64,000 bases of DNA from Coriobacteriia bacterium (GTDB lineage: Bacteria > Actinomycetota > Coriobacteriia > Anaerosomatales > JAAXUF01), in the NCBI GenBank assembly GCA_013336165.1, contig JAAXUF010000007.1:1-64000 (forward strand), in the 5' to 3' direction. How positions within the stretch are numbered: position 1 is the stretch's first letter; each line of letters starts with the position of its first letter. This document shows, one piece after another, positions 9,161 to 17,929 of this stretch. Under the pieces are notes generated by a model. That model made no database searches and had not been told where the DNA came from. It worked only from the letters and a program-made list of their open reading frames with translations. The position numbers and the translations under genes are program-made.

Positions 9161-9839
9161 GAGCGCCGGGCACCCCAGATGCCAAACTCGATCCCGGTAC
9201 TCATCGAACATCGGATCGTCGCCTGGGCACTCGGCAATCCCGGGCAGGGACCGGCTAGGATCTCTTCAGAACTGGCCCGCGAGAAGAACGGAGGCTTCGG
9301 AGTCTCCGCCAACGGCGCCTACCGCATGCTCCGTCGTCACGGCCTCCACGCGCGGGCCTTGCGAAACGGCCTTCTCGCCGGCTACGCGGCACTTCCCGAG
9401 CCGATGCGCGACTGAAGAATCCGAGCGTCACATCGAGGGCGACCATTCCGGTGAGATCGTACAGTTCGACTGCCTCTGTGTGGACGTCTCTCCGGTACGA
9501 AGGGCGTCGTGCGGCAGTATGCGGCGATCGATGCCGAGATCGCACGACTCAGAGCGACGCACACCCTGATCCGTCCGGGTCGTCCGCAATTCAACGGCTT
9601 CGTCGAGCGGTTGCAGCGCACCATCCTCGAGGAGTGCTGGAAACCGGCGTTCGCACGCTATCTGGTCCGAAGTACATGGGTCTCCAGCGCGAACTGGAGC
9701 GCTACCTTCAGGTCTACAACTACGACCGGGCGCACAACGGACGCCCGGCAAAAAGGTCAGACGCCCGTACAAGTGCTCGGTGCCGCTAAGATCTGGAGGT
9801 GGCAGACAAGATGTGTCGGCACATCTCCGAATCAGTACA
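9161..9839 (+). pseudogene. Decayed IS481-family transposase
   Basis: The start encodes the N-terminal helix-turn-helix region (MPNSIPVLIEHRIVAWALG, then ISSELAREK and YRMLRRHGLHARAL). A frame change near 9414 continues with HIEGDHSGEIVQFDCLCV, carrying the first catalytic Asp. A large internal deletion removes the TTDNGSEF part. The sequence resumes with the last block, PGRPQFNGFVERLQRTILEE, holding the catalytic Glu, and after another frameshift ends ERYLQVYNYDRAHNGRPA then GQTPVQVLGAAKIW. At least three lesions make it inactive. The last ~103 bp (9737-9839) recur at 15898-15997 and probably are the right end of the element. Confidence 0.8.
9737..9839 (+). repeat. IS481 right-end direct repeat, copy 1
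   Basis: This 103-bp stretch, running from ACGGACGCCCGGCA to CCGAATCAGTACA, is nearly identical to 15898-15997 in the same orientation. The copies differ by about three substitutions and a 3-bp indel. The sequence covers the last codons of the transposase and a 3' end finishing in ACA, as expected of IS481 ends. Confidence 0.9.
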
Positions 9840-10207
9840 GACCAGTCTCCTCGGCGCCTTGCTGATGCCGCGACATCCTTTCAACGAACGAATCATGCCT
9901 GAGGCATTAGGGCCGTCTCGCGTGGACTACTCCCTTTCGAAATACCCCTCTGAAGAGAATCACGCCTCGCTGCCGATGCGAAACAGACCTGCTGTTCGAA
10001 AGAATGGCGGTGGCTTGGCAGCATGACGGAATTCTCGAAGGTCCTCATCTCCTGCTAGGGGCCGTGTCTGTGTCTTGGAAGGAGAGGTGAATCCATATTC
10101 CTACGATGCAGCCAGCGAAGGAAATCCGAAGGGCGGCGTGTGGAGAGTAGCTATCGGTTGTGCACGTGTACGCATGGGTATGAGGTTCCATCTAAGGAGG
10201 GCTTTGT
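9840..10207. other. Gene-free stretch upstream of the MFS transporter gene
   Basis: These 368 bp contain no frame that looks like a protein. They should include the promoter of the MFS-molybdoenzyme cassette. The only clear signal is the TAAGGAGGG ribosome site at about 10192-10200. No further structure was recognised. Confidence 0.5.
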
Positions 10208-11434
10208 ATGGAAGAAGTGTTTCCCGCCAGACAAACGCGAAGTCTGCGACTCACTGTCCCTGGTTACGCTTGGGTACTTCTTGCTGTCGTGTTCTTGGCC
10301 GGGGTTACCGCACCGGCTAACATGTCCAAGGTCATGGTACTTGCTCCTGTATTGATGCAGGAGTTCGGTATCGGCGTGTCCCAAGTCGGTTACTTGATCG
10401 CCGGGTTCTATCTCCTCGGGTTTGTCTTGGCATTTCCAGCCGCTGCGATTGCCAATCGTTGGGGAGTCAAGGTCACGATTCTTGCTGCGGTGGGGGTGGG
10501 GGTTGTCGGCTCCCTGCTCGGCGCGCTGTCAACCGGCCTAGGTTTGCTTCTGGTCAGCCGCGTCCTAGAAGGTGCCGGTTTTGCCATGATGGGCGTAGCG
10601 GGTCCTTCGGCCATTTCCCCTTGGTTCCCAAAGGAAAGGCGTGGGACGGCCCTGGGGATTTGGGGTGCTTGGGCTGCAACGGCGATGGTCATCTGCCCGA
10701 CTCTCTGGGCGTGGATCTACTCGGTTGCCGCATGGCGAACCGTTTGGTGGGCTACCTTCGCCTTTGACCTACTCGTATTCATTCTCGTCATGCTCTTCGT
10801 CAAACAGCCGGATTTCTATTATGAAGGCGAAGAGGAGGCACACCTTGAGCAGAAGACCAAGATCTCTGACGTCTTCAAGGTCAGATCCGTTGTGTTGCTC
10901 GGACTGATATTCTTGTTCGGCGAACTCGCATTCATGAGCATGAACGGCTTTCTTGTTACCTACCTCAATACCCAAGTCGGACTGCCCTTGAGTCTGGCTT
11001 CGCTGATGATGAGCGTCTGTGCCCTAGTCGGCGTCATTGGCTCAGTCTTGGCGGGAATGATCTCCGACAAGCTCAAGACTCGCAAGTGGGTTCTCATGTT
11101 TGCCATTGTCACAGGTATCGTCTTCTCCGCAGCCATCTTCAGCACTCACAACGTCACGGCACTCTGGATATGGATCATCATCGGTGGAGTCGCCGGTGCA
11201 GGTGTGCCGGCCGTGCTATGGGCTGCCGTTCCAGGTCTCGTAAGGCCCTCCCAAGTGGCAAACGCTGTGGCGGTCAATGCGTTCTCTCAGAACGTAGGGA
11301 TGTTCATTGGGGCGACCGCAATCGGAACCGTCATCGCCTCCCTTGGCTGGAGTGCCGCAGGATACTTCATATTGGCGCCGTGCTATGTCATTTGCGCGAT
11401 CCTCCTGCTCTTTACCGGGAAGCAACTGCGCTAA
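10208..11434 (+). CDS. Major facilitator superfamily transporter
   Basis: A 408-residue integral membrane protein with about 12 hydrophobic segments split by a charged loop near residues 205-225 (KQPDFYYEGEEEAHLEQKTK). Conserved features include the segment GIWGAWAATAMVICPTLWAW and the loop AGMISDKLKTRK, the MFS motif-A pattern (G-x3-D-x2-x-R-K/R) repeated in the second half. The ATG at 10208 follows a strong AAGGAGGG site. The gene precedes the molybdopterin oxidoreductase by 195 bp on the same strand. In gut Coriobacteriia, MFS genes beside such enzymes are thought to import the aromatic substrate, so uptake of the enzyme's substrate is the best inference. Confidence 0.88.
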   Translation: MEEVFPARQTRSLRLTVPGYAWVLLAVVFLAGVTAPANMSKVMVLAPVLMQEFGIGVSQVGYLIAGFYLLGFVLAFPAAAIANRWGVKVTILAAVGVGVVGSLLGALSTGLGLLLVSRVLEGAGFAMMGVAGPSAISPWFPKERRGTALGIWGAWAATAMVICPTLWAWIYSVAAWRTVWWATFAFDLLVFILVMLFVKQPDFYYEGEEEAHLEQKTKISDVFKVRSVVLLGLIFLFGELAFMSMNGFLVTYLNTQVGLPLSLASLMMSVCALVGVIGSVLAGMISDKLKTRKWVLMFAIVTGIVFSAAIFSTHNVTALWIWIIIGGVAGAGVPAVLWAAVPGLVRPSQVANAVAVNAFSQNVGMFIGATAIGTVIASLGWSAAGYFILAPCYVICAILLLFTGKQLR

Positions 11435-11629
11435 ATGCCGTTGAGCTTCGTGCATGGAGCCAAACGCAGGAGGCTTGCCGGCAATCATGCGGTCTTGTGT
11501 GTCGCGGGCGAGACTCGATAGGGATTAGCCAATACGGGATCGATAAGGTCCGGCCAGAGTCTGGATAGAAGGCCAGACGCGCTGGAATCGCATAGCGACT
11601 ATCGAAGAAGAGCAAAAGGAGCTGGCCAA

Positions 11630-13945
11630 ATGGAATTTAAGAACGACATCGGAAAGCCATGGCGCTTTGAAGAGGGAGACTACACGGTCACTAGGTCGTC
11701 GGTATGGTCTCCCCCTGGGTGTCACCCGACCAGCTGTGGTGTGAAGTTCTACGTCAACAGCGACGGTATCCTCAAGAAAGTGGAAGGGGACGAGAACAAT
11801 CCTATAACAAACGGTCGTCTCTGCCCGCGCTGCTTGGCTCTGAAGGATTACATCTACAATCCGTCACGTGTCATCAATCCAATGAAACGCGACCCAGAAG
11901 ATCGCGGCAAGGATAAATGGGAACGCATTTCTTGGGACGAAGCTTACGATCTCATTGCTGAGAAGACCGCCTATTTCAAGGAGAAGTATGGCCCGGAGAG
12001 CATAGTCGCTTTTTCCGGTACCGGTCGTGACGGCGGCATCATGATTCAGAGTTATGCGCATCGTATGCTCGGCACGCCAAATGGTTGTTACACACAATCA
12101 GGCTATGCCTGCTACATCCCGCGCGTAGCGGGGACCTCCTACGTGCTCGGCGCCGCATACCCGGAGATGGACTACGCTGGCGGCCTGCCCGGGCGGTACG
12201 ATGATCCTGCCTTCCAACTCCCCGAAGTCATCGTGGTTTGGGGTAAAGAGCCACTACCTTCTAACGGCGACGGGTTGTTCGGACATGCAGTAATCGACAT
12301 GATGCGACGCGGAAGCAAGCTCATATCCATCGACCCGCGTCTCAATTGGCTGTCCACAAGGGCTTCCCTGCGTCTACCTCTGCGCCCCGGCACGGACGCC
12401 GCTCTGGCTATGGCGATGCTGAACATCATCATCACAGAAGGTCTCTATGACCACGATTTCGTCGACAAGTGGTGCTACGGCTTCGACGAGTTCACCGAGC
12501 GCGTGAAAACCATGTCTCCTGAGAAAGCGGCAGAAATCTGTAACCTCGATGTTGACGACATCTACGCGGTCGCTCGCATGTACGCGAAGGCGAAGCCAGC
12601 ACAGATTGCTTGGGGCCTTGCCGTCGACCAGAACCCCAATGGCGTCCAGGTGGGGCACGGAATTCTCGCCCTTATGGCCATCACAGGGAATCTCGATCGT
12701 CCGGGCGGGCAGATTCTCGGCACCCCCTTCACTGAGGAGGCGACTCTTCCCCAGGTCGGCTGGAACGCGATGAGTGAGGAACTCCAATCCAAGATACTCG
12801 GCCTAAAGGAGTATCCGGCATATGTGAGTCTGATTCTCAACGCCCATGCGGATCTCATGCTTGAGACCCTTGAAACCGACAAGCCCTACCCGATAAAGAT
12901 GGGCTACATCTCGTCAACCAACATCCTCGCTCCGACAAATTCGGCGCAGCCCAAGCGTTGGCATGATGCGCTCCTGCGGCTGGAGTGGACATTCGCTACC
13001 GATTGCTTCATCACTCCGACCATTCAGGCTGCAGCGGATCTCTTCCTGCCGTTATCAACGGTTGCCGAGCATGATGGTGTCACTTTCACCCATTACGACC
13101 AGACTCCCATCACGGTCGGCGCCATGTCCAAGGCGATCACTGTGGGCGAATGCAAGAGTGACCACGAAATCATCTTCGAGCTTGGCAAGAAGCTCATGCC
13201 AGAACTGTGGGACATGTACGCAGACATCGATGAGTTTATCAACGATGAGCGTCTCAGGGGCCATCCCGTGAACTTCGAGCAGCTGCGCAAAGAGGTCGTC
13301 CGTCAGAAACCTGTTGAGTACTACAAGTACCTGTCAGGGCACCAGCGAACAGACGGTCAGTTAGGCTTCCTCACGCCCACCGGTCGTGTTGAGCTCTACT
13401 CGACCATGTTCGAACAGTTCGGCGATGATCCACTGCCGTACTTCTCAGAGCCGCCCTATAGCCCTGTCTCTACGCCGGATACTTTCAAGGAGTATCCATT
13501 CATTCTGACTACTGGCGCTCGTACCTATGCGTTCTTCCACTCAGAGCATCGCCAGATCCCGCGTCTGCGCGAGCTCAATCCCAATCCGCTGCTCGAGATC
13601 AATCCGGCGGACGCCGACAAGCTCGGTATCACCGACGGACAGTGGGTTGAGATCGCCAATCAGTTCGGGAAAGCCAAGCTCAAGGCGAAAGTCTGTGAGA
13701 TCGTAAAACCCGGCGTCGTTCATGCCCAGCATGGTTGGTGGTTCCCTGAAGAAGACGCGGAGGAACCGAGCCTCTTTGGAGTCTGGAAAAGCAACATAAA
13801 CGAACTCGTGCCGCACAAGCACGTCGGCAGGATGGGCTTCGGAGCCCCCTACAAGTGCAACATCTGCAAGATCACTCCGCTCGCGGAGAATCTCGATTCG
13901 GACATGAGCTACATTTGGGATAAATTCGGAAAGCTGGTGATGTAA
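11630..13945 (+). CDS. Molybdopterin oxidoreductase of the acetylene hydratase/catechol dehydroxylase type
   Basis: A 771-residue catalytic subunit of the DMSO-reductase superfamily. The N-terminus has cysteines at 31, 36, 65 and 68 (GCHPTSCG and GRLCPRC), the region that binds a [4Fe-4S] cluster; the spacing differs from the usual CxxCxxxC. NGCYTQSGYACYIPR (about 151-165) lies where the metal-ligand residue is expected, so Cys153 or Cys161 could ligate Mo or W. The C-terminal part carries a cofactor-binding domain (ILTTGAR and HAQHGWWFPE). There is no Tat signal, so it is cytoplasmic, as are acetylene hydratase, pyrogallol transhydroxylase and some dehydroxylases. The start follows AGGAG. 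The ferredoxin gene abuts it, suggesting a two-subunit enzyme. The substrate is unknown; an aromatic or phenolic compound is plausible. Confidence 0.85.
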   Translation: MEFKNDIGKPWRFEEGDYTVTRSSVWSPPGCHPTSCGVKFYVNSDGILKKVEGDENNPITNGRLCPRCLALKDYIYNPSRVINPMKRDPEDRGKDKWERISWDEAYDLIAEKTAYFKEKYGPESIVAFSGTGRDGGIMIQSYAHRMLGTPNGCYTQSGYACYIPRVAGTSYVLGAAYPEMDYAGGLPGRYDDPAFQLPEVIVVWGKEPLPSNGDGLFGHAVIDMMRRGSKLISIDPRLNWLSTRASLRLPLRPGTDAALAMAMLNIIITEGLYDHDFVDKWCYGFDEFTERVKTMSPEKAAEICNLDVDDIYAVARMYAKAKPAQIAWGLAVDQNPNGVQVGHGILALMAITGNLDRPGGQILGTPFTEEATLPQVGWNAMSEELQSKILGLKEYPAYVSLILNAHADLMLETLETDKPYPIKMGYISSTNILAPTNSAQPKRWHDALLRLEWTFATDCFITPTIQAAADLFLPLSTVAEHDGVTFTHYDQTPITVGAMSKAITVGECKSDHEIIFELGKKLMPELWDMYADIDEFINDERLRGHPVNFEQLRKEVVRQKPVEYYKYLSGHQRTDGQLGFLTPTGRVELYSTMFEQFGDDPLPYFSEPPYSPVSTPDTFKEYPFILTTGARTYAFFHSEHRQIPRLRELNPNPLLEINPADADKLGITDGQWVEIANQFGKAKLKAKVCEIVKPGVVHAQHGWWFPEEDAEEPSLFGVWKSNINELVPHKHVGRMGFGAPYKCNICKITPLAENLDSDMSYIWDKFGKLVM

Positions 13946-14281
13946 GTGACGCGCAATGGTCTCTTGATTGACTACGAGTTCTGTACCGGTTGCCAGTCTT
14001 GTGAGGTTGCCTGCAAGGAAGAGCACGATTTCCCAGTAGGGAAATGGGGCATTAGGGTCTATGACGAGGGCCCGTGGCAGGTTGACGAGAAGACATGGAA
14101 CTGGAACAAGATTCCTGTTCCCACAACCCTCTGCGATCTCTGTGAAGACCGTGTAGCGGAGGGCAAGAAGCCGACGTGCGTCCATCATTGTCTTGCCGCT
14201 GTTATGAAGTTTGGTCCGCTCGACGAACTTGTTGAAGATCTCGACGCGAAGCCACGCCAAGTTCTGTTTGTACCTCGGTAG
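13946..14281 (+). CDS. Ferredoxin-like electron-transfer subunit with two [4Fe-4S] sites
   Basis: A 111-residue protein of the DmsB/NrfC type, shortened. Cluster one: Cys13, 16, 19 and 23 (CTGCQSCEVAC). Cluster two: Cys63, 66, 78 and 82 (CDLC and CVHHC). Longer DmsB-type subunits carry four clusters, so this is a minimal small subunit like those of transhydroxylase and dehydroxylase-type enzymes. Its GTG start directly follows the TAA stop of the molybdoenzyme gene, implying translational coupling and 1:1 production. It should pass electrons between the catalytic subunit and a cellular donor. A perfect 17-bp hairpin begins 6 nt after its stop. Confidence 0.9.
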   Translation: MTRNGLLIDYEFCTGCQSCEVACKEEHDFPVGKWGIRVYDEGPWQVDEKTWNWNKIPVPTTLCDLCEDRVAEGKKPTCVHHCLAAVMKFGPLDELVEDLDAKPRQVLFVPR

Positions 14282-14286
14282 TTGTG

Positions 14287-14324
14287 CTGCTGCCTTGCCG
14301 AGCACTAGCTCGGCAAGGCAGCAG
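14287..14324 (+). terminator. Perfect 17-bp hairpin after the ferredoxin gene
   Basis: CTGCTGCCTTGCCGAGC (14287-14303) pairs without mismatch with 14308-14324 around an ACTA loop. No U-run follows (TTCGTC), so it may be a weak terminator, an attenuator that lowers FKBP expression, or a 3'-end stabiliser of the oxidoreductase mRNA. Confidence 0.7.
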
Positions 14325-14379
14325 TTCGTCAAGCTTGTTGGGCCAAGTCCGAAACTGGCGTTGGATTGGAAATGGAGCC

Positions 14380-14808
14380 ATGCAAGAACGAATGCGTTTC
14401 TGGATCAACTACAAGGGGATGTTTCCAGACGGTACCGTCTTCGATGATAACGAAGACGGAGAACCACTTGAGGTTCTTATAGGAGCACGTCATTCTGTGA
14501 TGGAGCCGCTCGAAAACACCGTTCGTCAGATGAATATCGGAGAGGAGCGCATCGTAGAGATTCCGTGTGAACTGGCATACGGCAAGTATGATCGCGATGG
14601 TGTAAAGAGAATCCAGAAGTACTTGGTGCCAAATGCGGACAGACTTGAAGCCGGGATGAGTATTCAGTGGACCAGCACCAACAGTATTGAACCGATCCAT
14701 GTCAGGGTTGTTCATGTTGATGATTTCGTGGTTGAACTCGATTTCAACCATCCACTCGCTGGGAAAGATTTGGTCTATTGGGTGAAAGTGGTCGATATTC
14801 TTGATTGA
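14380..14808 (+). CDS. FKBP-type peptidyl-prolyl isomerase-like protein
   Basis: About 142 residues with an FKBP fold pattern. The N-terminal strand has the 'G.x.DG..FDD' motif (KGMFPDGTVFDD), then PLEVLIGARHSVMEPLENTV and MNIGEERIVEIPCELAYGKYD, matching the 'G......E.AL.GM..GE.......AYG' core of SlyD-like enzymes. The C-terminal half resembles the part of the domain that carries ELDFNHPLAGKDL, a near-invariant SlyD/FkpA signature. Such isomerases act as folding helpers in the cytoplasm. The gene sits behind the ferredoxin gene and no TorD/DmsD-type chaperone is present, so it may assist enzyme maturation. The ATG at 14380 is chosen; 14392 is possible. Confidence 0.85.
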   Translation: MQERMRFWINYKGMFPDGTVFDDNEDGEPLEVLIGARHSVMEPLENTVRQMNIGEERIVEIPCELAYGKYDRDGVKRIQKYLVPNADRLEAGMSIQWTSTNSIEPIHVRVVHVDDFVVELDFNHPLAGKDLVYWVKVVDILD

Positions 14809-14949
14809 TTATCCGCTCTATATTTGCGAGGAGAGTAAGCGCACGTATTTTGGGCCAACAGTCGTGAAGACGGAAGCCAAATGCCCCGCATATGGTGTTC
14901 TACGAGGTGGGAGAGAAGACCTGCAAGGCATGCGGGACTGAACTCACGG
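14809..14949. other. Short debris with a zinc-ribbon-like fragment
   Basis: Between the FKBP gene and the IS3 relic, 14892-14946 encodes MVFYEVGEKTCKACGTELTG, a single knuckle-like CKAC segment with no continuation. It looks like the fused end of a lost zinc-ribbon gene and not a functional product. Confidence 0.35.
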
Positions 14950-15830
14950 GAAACAGCCGCAGTCGAGCATCTCGTTCACTAGGCCCGCGATCGGGCTCGT
15001 GCCCGCGGTCCGGCTCACCACAATTCCGTCGAAACAGTCGATCACCGGCGAAAGATGGACCGTCCCTGCGGAAATCCGGAACTCAGTGAGGTCGGTGAGC
15101 CATTTGAGGTTTGGCGCGCCGGCATGGAAATCCCGCTTCAGAAGGTTGTGGGGGGCCGGACTTGTCTCGCCTCTGTAGGAGATGTAGCCGCGCCTTCTCT
15201 TGACCGGGACGATCATTCCTTGGACATGATGCGCCTCACGACCTTCTCGGAGATCTTCAGACCTTCGCGTCCAAGCAGTGAATGCATGCGGCGGAAGCCG
15301 TAGCAGCAGCCGTTCCCGTCGAAGAGCCTCGCGATCAGACAGCTCACCTCGGCGTATTTGTCCTCGCGGCGCAGCGCGAGGCGGCAATAGAAGTAGCTGC
15401 TCTTCAAGATGCCTAGGCATGCTCGGGGCTCGATGAGTCTACAGGCCGGCCTCAGGGCGTCGATCAGAAGAGTCTTCTCCATGTTCGCCAGAGATTACCC
15501 GGATCGGCGCCCGGATCTTCTCATACTATCTTGTGACCGTGCCTTAGAGAATGTAGCGTTCCATCTGGCGGCGGATCTGCTCCCTAAACGATTCGACTTT
15601 CGACTCCAAGGCATCCTTGCCATCAGGAAGGTCGGCGTTTCCGCGTGTTGCGTCCATGCGGGACAGGCCCCCTCTCCAAGCAGTGCGTTTCTCCACTTGT
15701 AGAGCACCGCTCTGGTCACCCCGACGGCAGTGGCGACTTCCCTGGCACTCTCCTGTCTGAAGCAGAGCGCCATCACGGTCTCTTACTTCTCCTCTGGGGA
15801 GAAGCGTACTCGGCCGCGGCGCCGGATCAA
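14950..15830 (-). pseudogene. Decayed IS3-family insertion sequence (orfA and truncated orfB)
   Basis: On the minus strand the right part encodes an OrfA-like helix-turn-helix (FRQESAREVATAVGVTRAVLYKW), interrupted by a stop just ahead of it. Next comes an OrfB start (CRLIEPRACLGILKSSYFY, then YGFRRMHSLLGREG), a frameshift near the RRIMSKE segment, and the integrase core beginning PNLKWLTDLTEF and VIDCFDGIVVS. It stops after NEMLD at about 14955, before the last catalytic Glu, so orfB is truncated and the IS is inactive. The element lies opposite to the preceding cassette and marks its right end. Confidence 0.8.
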
Positions 15831-15897
15831 CGTGTTTGGCGCGGTCTCGTCAATCCACTTTGCGAGTGTGTCAACGCCCGGATACCAGAATTCCCTG

Positions 15898-15997
15898 ACG
15901 GGCGCCCGGCAAAAAGGTCAGACGCCCGTACAAGTGCTCGTTGCCGCTAAGATTTGGTGGCAGACAAGATGTGTCGGCACATCTCCGAATCAGTACA
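15898..15997 (+). repeat. IS481 right-end direct repeat, copy 2
   Basis: This 100-bp stretch is nearly identical to 9737-9839 and has the same orientation, starting at ACGGGCGCCCGGCA and ending at CCGAATCAGTACA. The upstream sequence is the IS3 relic and not an IS481 transposase, so only the 3' end of this second IS481 copy survives. Confidence 0.9.
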
Positions 15998-16335
15998 CCC
16001 TAGACTCGAGCTGCTACTTCGCGGTCGAGTCGATGCTCTTGCGCTCTTGGGCATGGCGCGCGGTAAGGTCTCGACAATCTCAAGATCGCGTCCGGGAGAT
16101 ACCCGAGGGACCTGACCGCTTCGAGCACAAACCCCCTCATGGCGCCTCTGTCGCGCACGACGTCAGTAGTGACCGGCGACCCGTCCCGAGGCAATGAGCC
16201 ATAGAAGGCGGATACCAGCGAAGGGACCCCAATTCTAAACCGGTATTGGCTCGATCAACGCTCTTCGACGGTAATATCGTGAATCACAGAGATAGTGCAA
16301 TGTGTGCACACTTCGCACACCAAGTATTACTGACA
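15998..16335. other. Gene-free stretch between the IS481 end and the second LuxR gene
   Basis: These 338 bp contain no supportable coding region. The GC content falls visibly from about 16240 onward, where the AT-rich LuxR segment begins. The short frames here match no family I recognise. Confidence 0.5.
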
Positions 16336-17817
16336 TTACGAATCAACAGCTTCTATGATGTCAAGAAGTTGCTGACGAGAACTCAAGTTCATCTTCTGAT
16401 AGATATGATAGATGTGTGTCTTAACGGTATGATACGACAGGTGAAGACTCTGACTGATATATTCAGCATTACGCCCCTTGGCCAAGAAATACAGAATCTC
16501 ACTCTCTCTCGGAGAAAGACCATAGCGGTTTGCAGCAGTCTCACATCCCTGTTTCCACTTCCCTGACTCATGTTTGTTCCATTTCTTGGAATCTTCAACA
16601 CAGGAATCATCGATTGTATAAGCTTTATCAGGCAATCTAGGTTGAGTTGTTATGACAATCGCCAAGGCGACGACGATGAGAAGAGAAGACGCTGACATGA
16701 GCTCGGCGTCGGGCGTCCCGCTTCTGAAGACAAGCGCACCAAGAAGCCACCCAAGACTCTGTCCCAGGGTCATCGGAATTCGTCCATGCCCGAAGAAGGA
16801 ATATGGAGAGAGCGAGAAATGGTTAGTGAGTTTCGTCAGGGTATTCCAGTTCGAAATATCAAAGGCATATACTAATACGATGACAAGAAACAACAAAGAC
16901 AGACAGACTAGTGTGCTATATGAATTGGGATATATAATGTTAAGAGAAGTTACTAGAATTCCAGAGATCACAAACGGGAATGCCATTCTTAGCAGAGTCT
17001 CAGGATAGATAGACACTGAGTGTATTCGACGTTCCACGATAATAATAAGCGCTGAAAAAATAGATGCAGTAGCTACAGAGATAGTGAAACCAAATCTATG
17101 AGATACGAGAAACCCCGATAGTAAACAACAGACAAATCCAAGAGTAATACCACTTACCGCAATCGGAATATCTTGTGGCCATAGAGGAATCTGTTTGGTA
17201 AGTGCTGGACTCTCGGTGAAATCAGATTGGCGAAAGCCGCTGGTAGTGAGGAATAGCGCCCCTAGGGAGAAGAAAGGCATAAGCATGATGACGACGAAGT
17301 TGACGGGAGGAGCCATCGCGGCCGTTCCAACAATGGCGAATGCCGAGGCGATAACAGCAAGCGGCACGATTTCTTCAAGGAACCTCGACTTTGTTCGACC
17401 GAAATAGCGTGCCCAAGAGAGCGTCGCATAAGCAAATGAGATCCCAAAGAAGGCCCAGCTCATGATTTCTAGGGATAGGGGAACCTCTGTCCCGACACTG
17501 GTTGCGAAAGCGGCTATCGGAAGAGCCATCTGGGGAACAAGTGCCATTGCGGCCACAGATGGCGAGGTGAGCTTCCGGGAGAAGCTATCACCGCATAGCG
17601 TTGCAAGAAACAGAACAAGGGCTGCACAGCCAAAAGCAACAGCTCGCGCGAACAAGCCGACGTACATTTCGCCGATACTGCCCCGCATAGAGAGCGAGCC
17701 GTAGACACACGAGGCGCCCCACGCGACGAAGAGGGCGAACCCTAGCACTCCGGACAACGTCGGGGTGTCGAACTCATCTCGGGGGCTTCCTTCTGAGAGA
17801 ACGATGTCTACCGCCAC
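16336..17817 (-). CDS. Second membrane-bound LuxR-family regulator, AT-rich
   Basis: A 493-residue protein with about ten to twelve hydrophobic segments and a C-terminal LuxR helix-turn-helix (about 432-493: SPRESEILYFLAKGRNAEYIS, then HTVKTHIYHIYQKMNLSSRQQLL). It has the same architecture as the regulator at 3455-4897 but is only distantly similar outside the DNA-binding end. The GTG start at 17817 has AAAGGAGG 5 bp ahead. The 3' two-thirds of the gene (about 16240-17160) is much more AT-rich than its neighbours and uses A/T-ending codons, suggesting recent transfer. It points toward the molybdoenzyme cassette, which it may regulate. Confidence 0.9.
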   Translation of the reverse strand: MAVDIVLSEGSPRDEFDTPTLSGVLGFALFVAWGASCVYGSLSMRGSIGEMYVGLFARAVAFGCAALVLFLATLCGDSFSRKLTSPSVAAMALVPQMALPIAAFATSVGTEVPLSLEIMSWAFFGISFAYATLSWARYFGRTKSRFLEEIVPLAVIASAFAIVGTAAMAPPVNFVVIMLMPFFSLGALFLTTSGFRQSDFTESPALTKQIPLWPQDIPIAVSGITLGFVCCLLSGFLVSHRFGFTISVATASIFSALIIIVERRIHSVSIYPETLLRMAFPFVISGILVTSLNIIYPNSYSTLVCLSLLFLVIVLVYAFDISNWNTLTKLTNHFSLSPYSFFGHGRIPMTLGQSLGWLLGALVFRSGTPDAELMSASSLLIVVALAIVITTQPRLPDKAYTIDDSCVEDSKKWNKHESGKWKQGCETAANRYGLSPRESEILYFLAKGRNAEYISQSLHLSYHTVKTHIYHIYQKMNLSSRQQLLDIIEAVDS

Positions 17818-17929
17818 GAGGGCCTCCTTTCCGGACAGACGTTCGCAGAGTGTCAGCAGCTATTGGCATTCGCCACACAGAAGAGTGCAGCCAGTGCTGA
17901 GTTCGGTTCGCACGCTCGATTATAGCGCG

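Noticed and set aside
11630-13945. Selenocysteine in the molybdoenzyme
   Set aside because: No in-frame TGA is present and cysteines occupy the candidate ligand positions.
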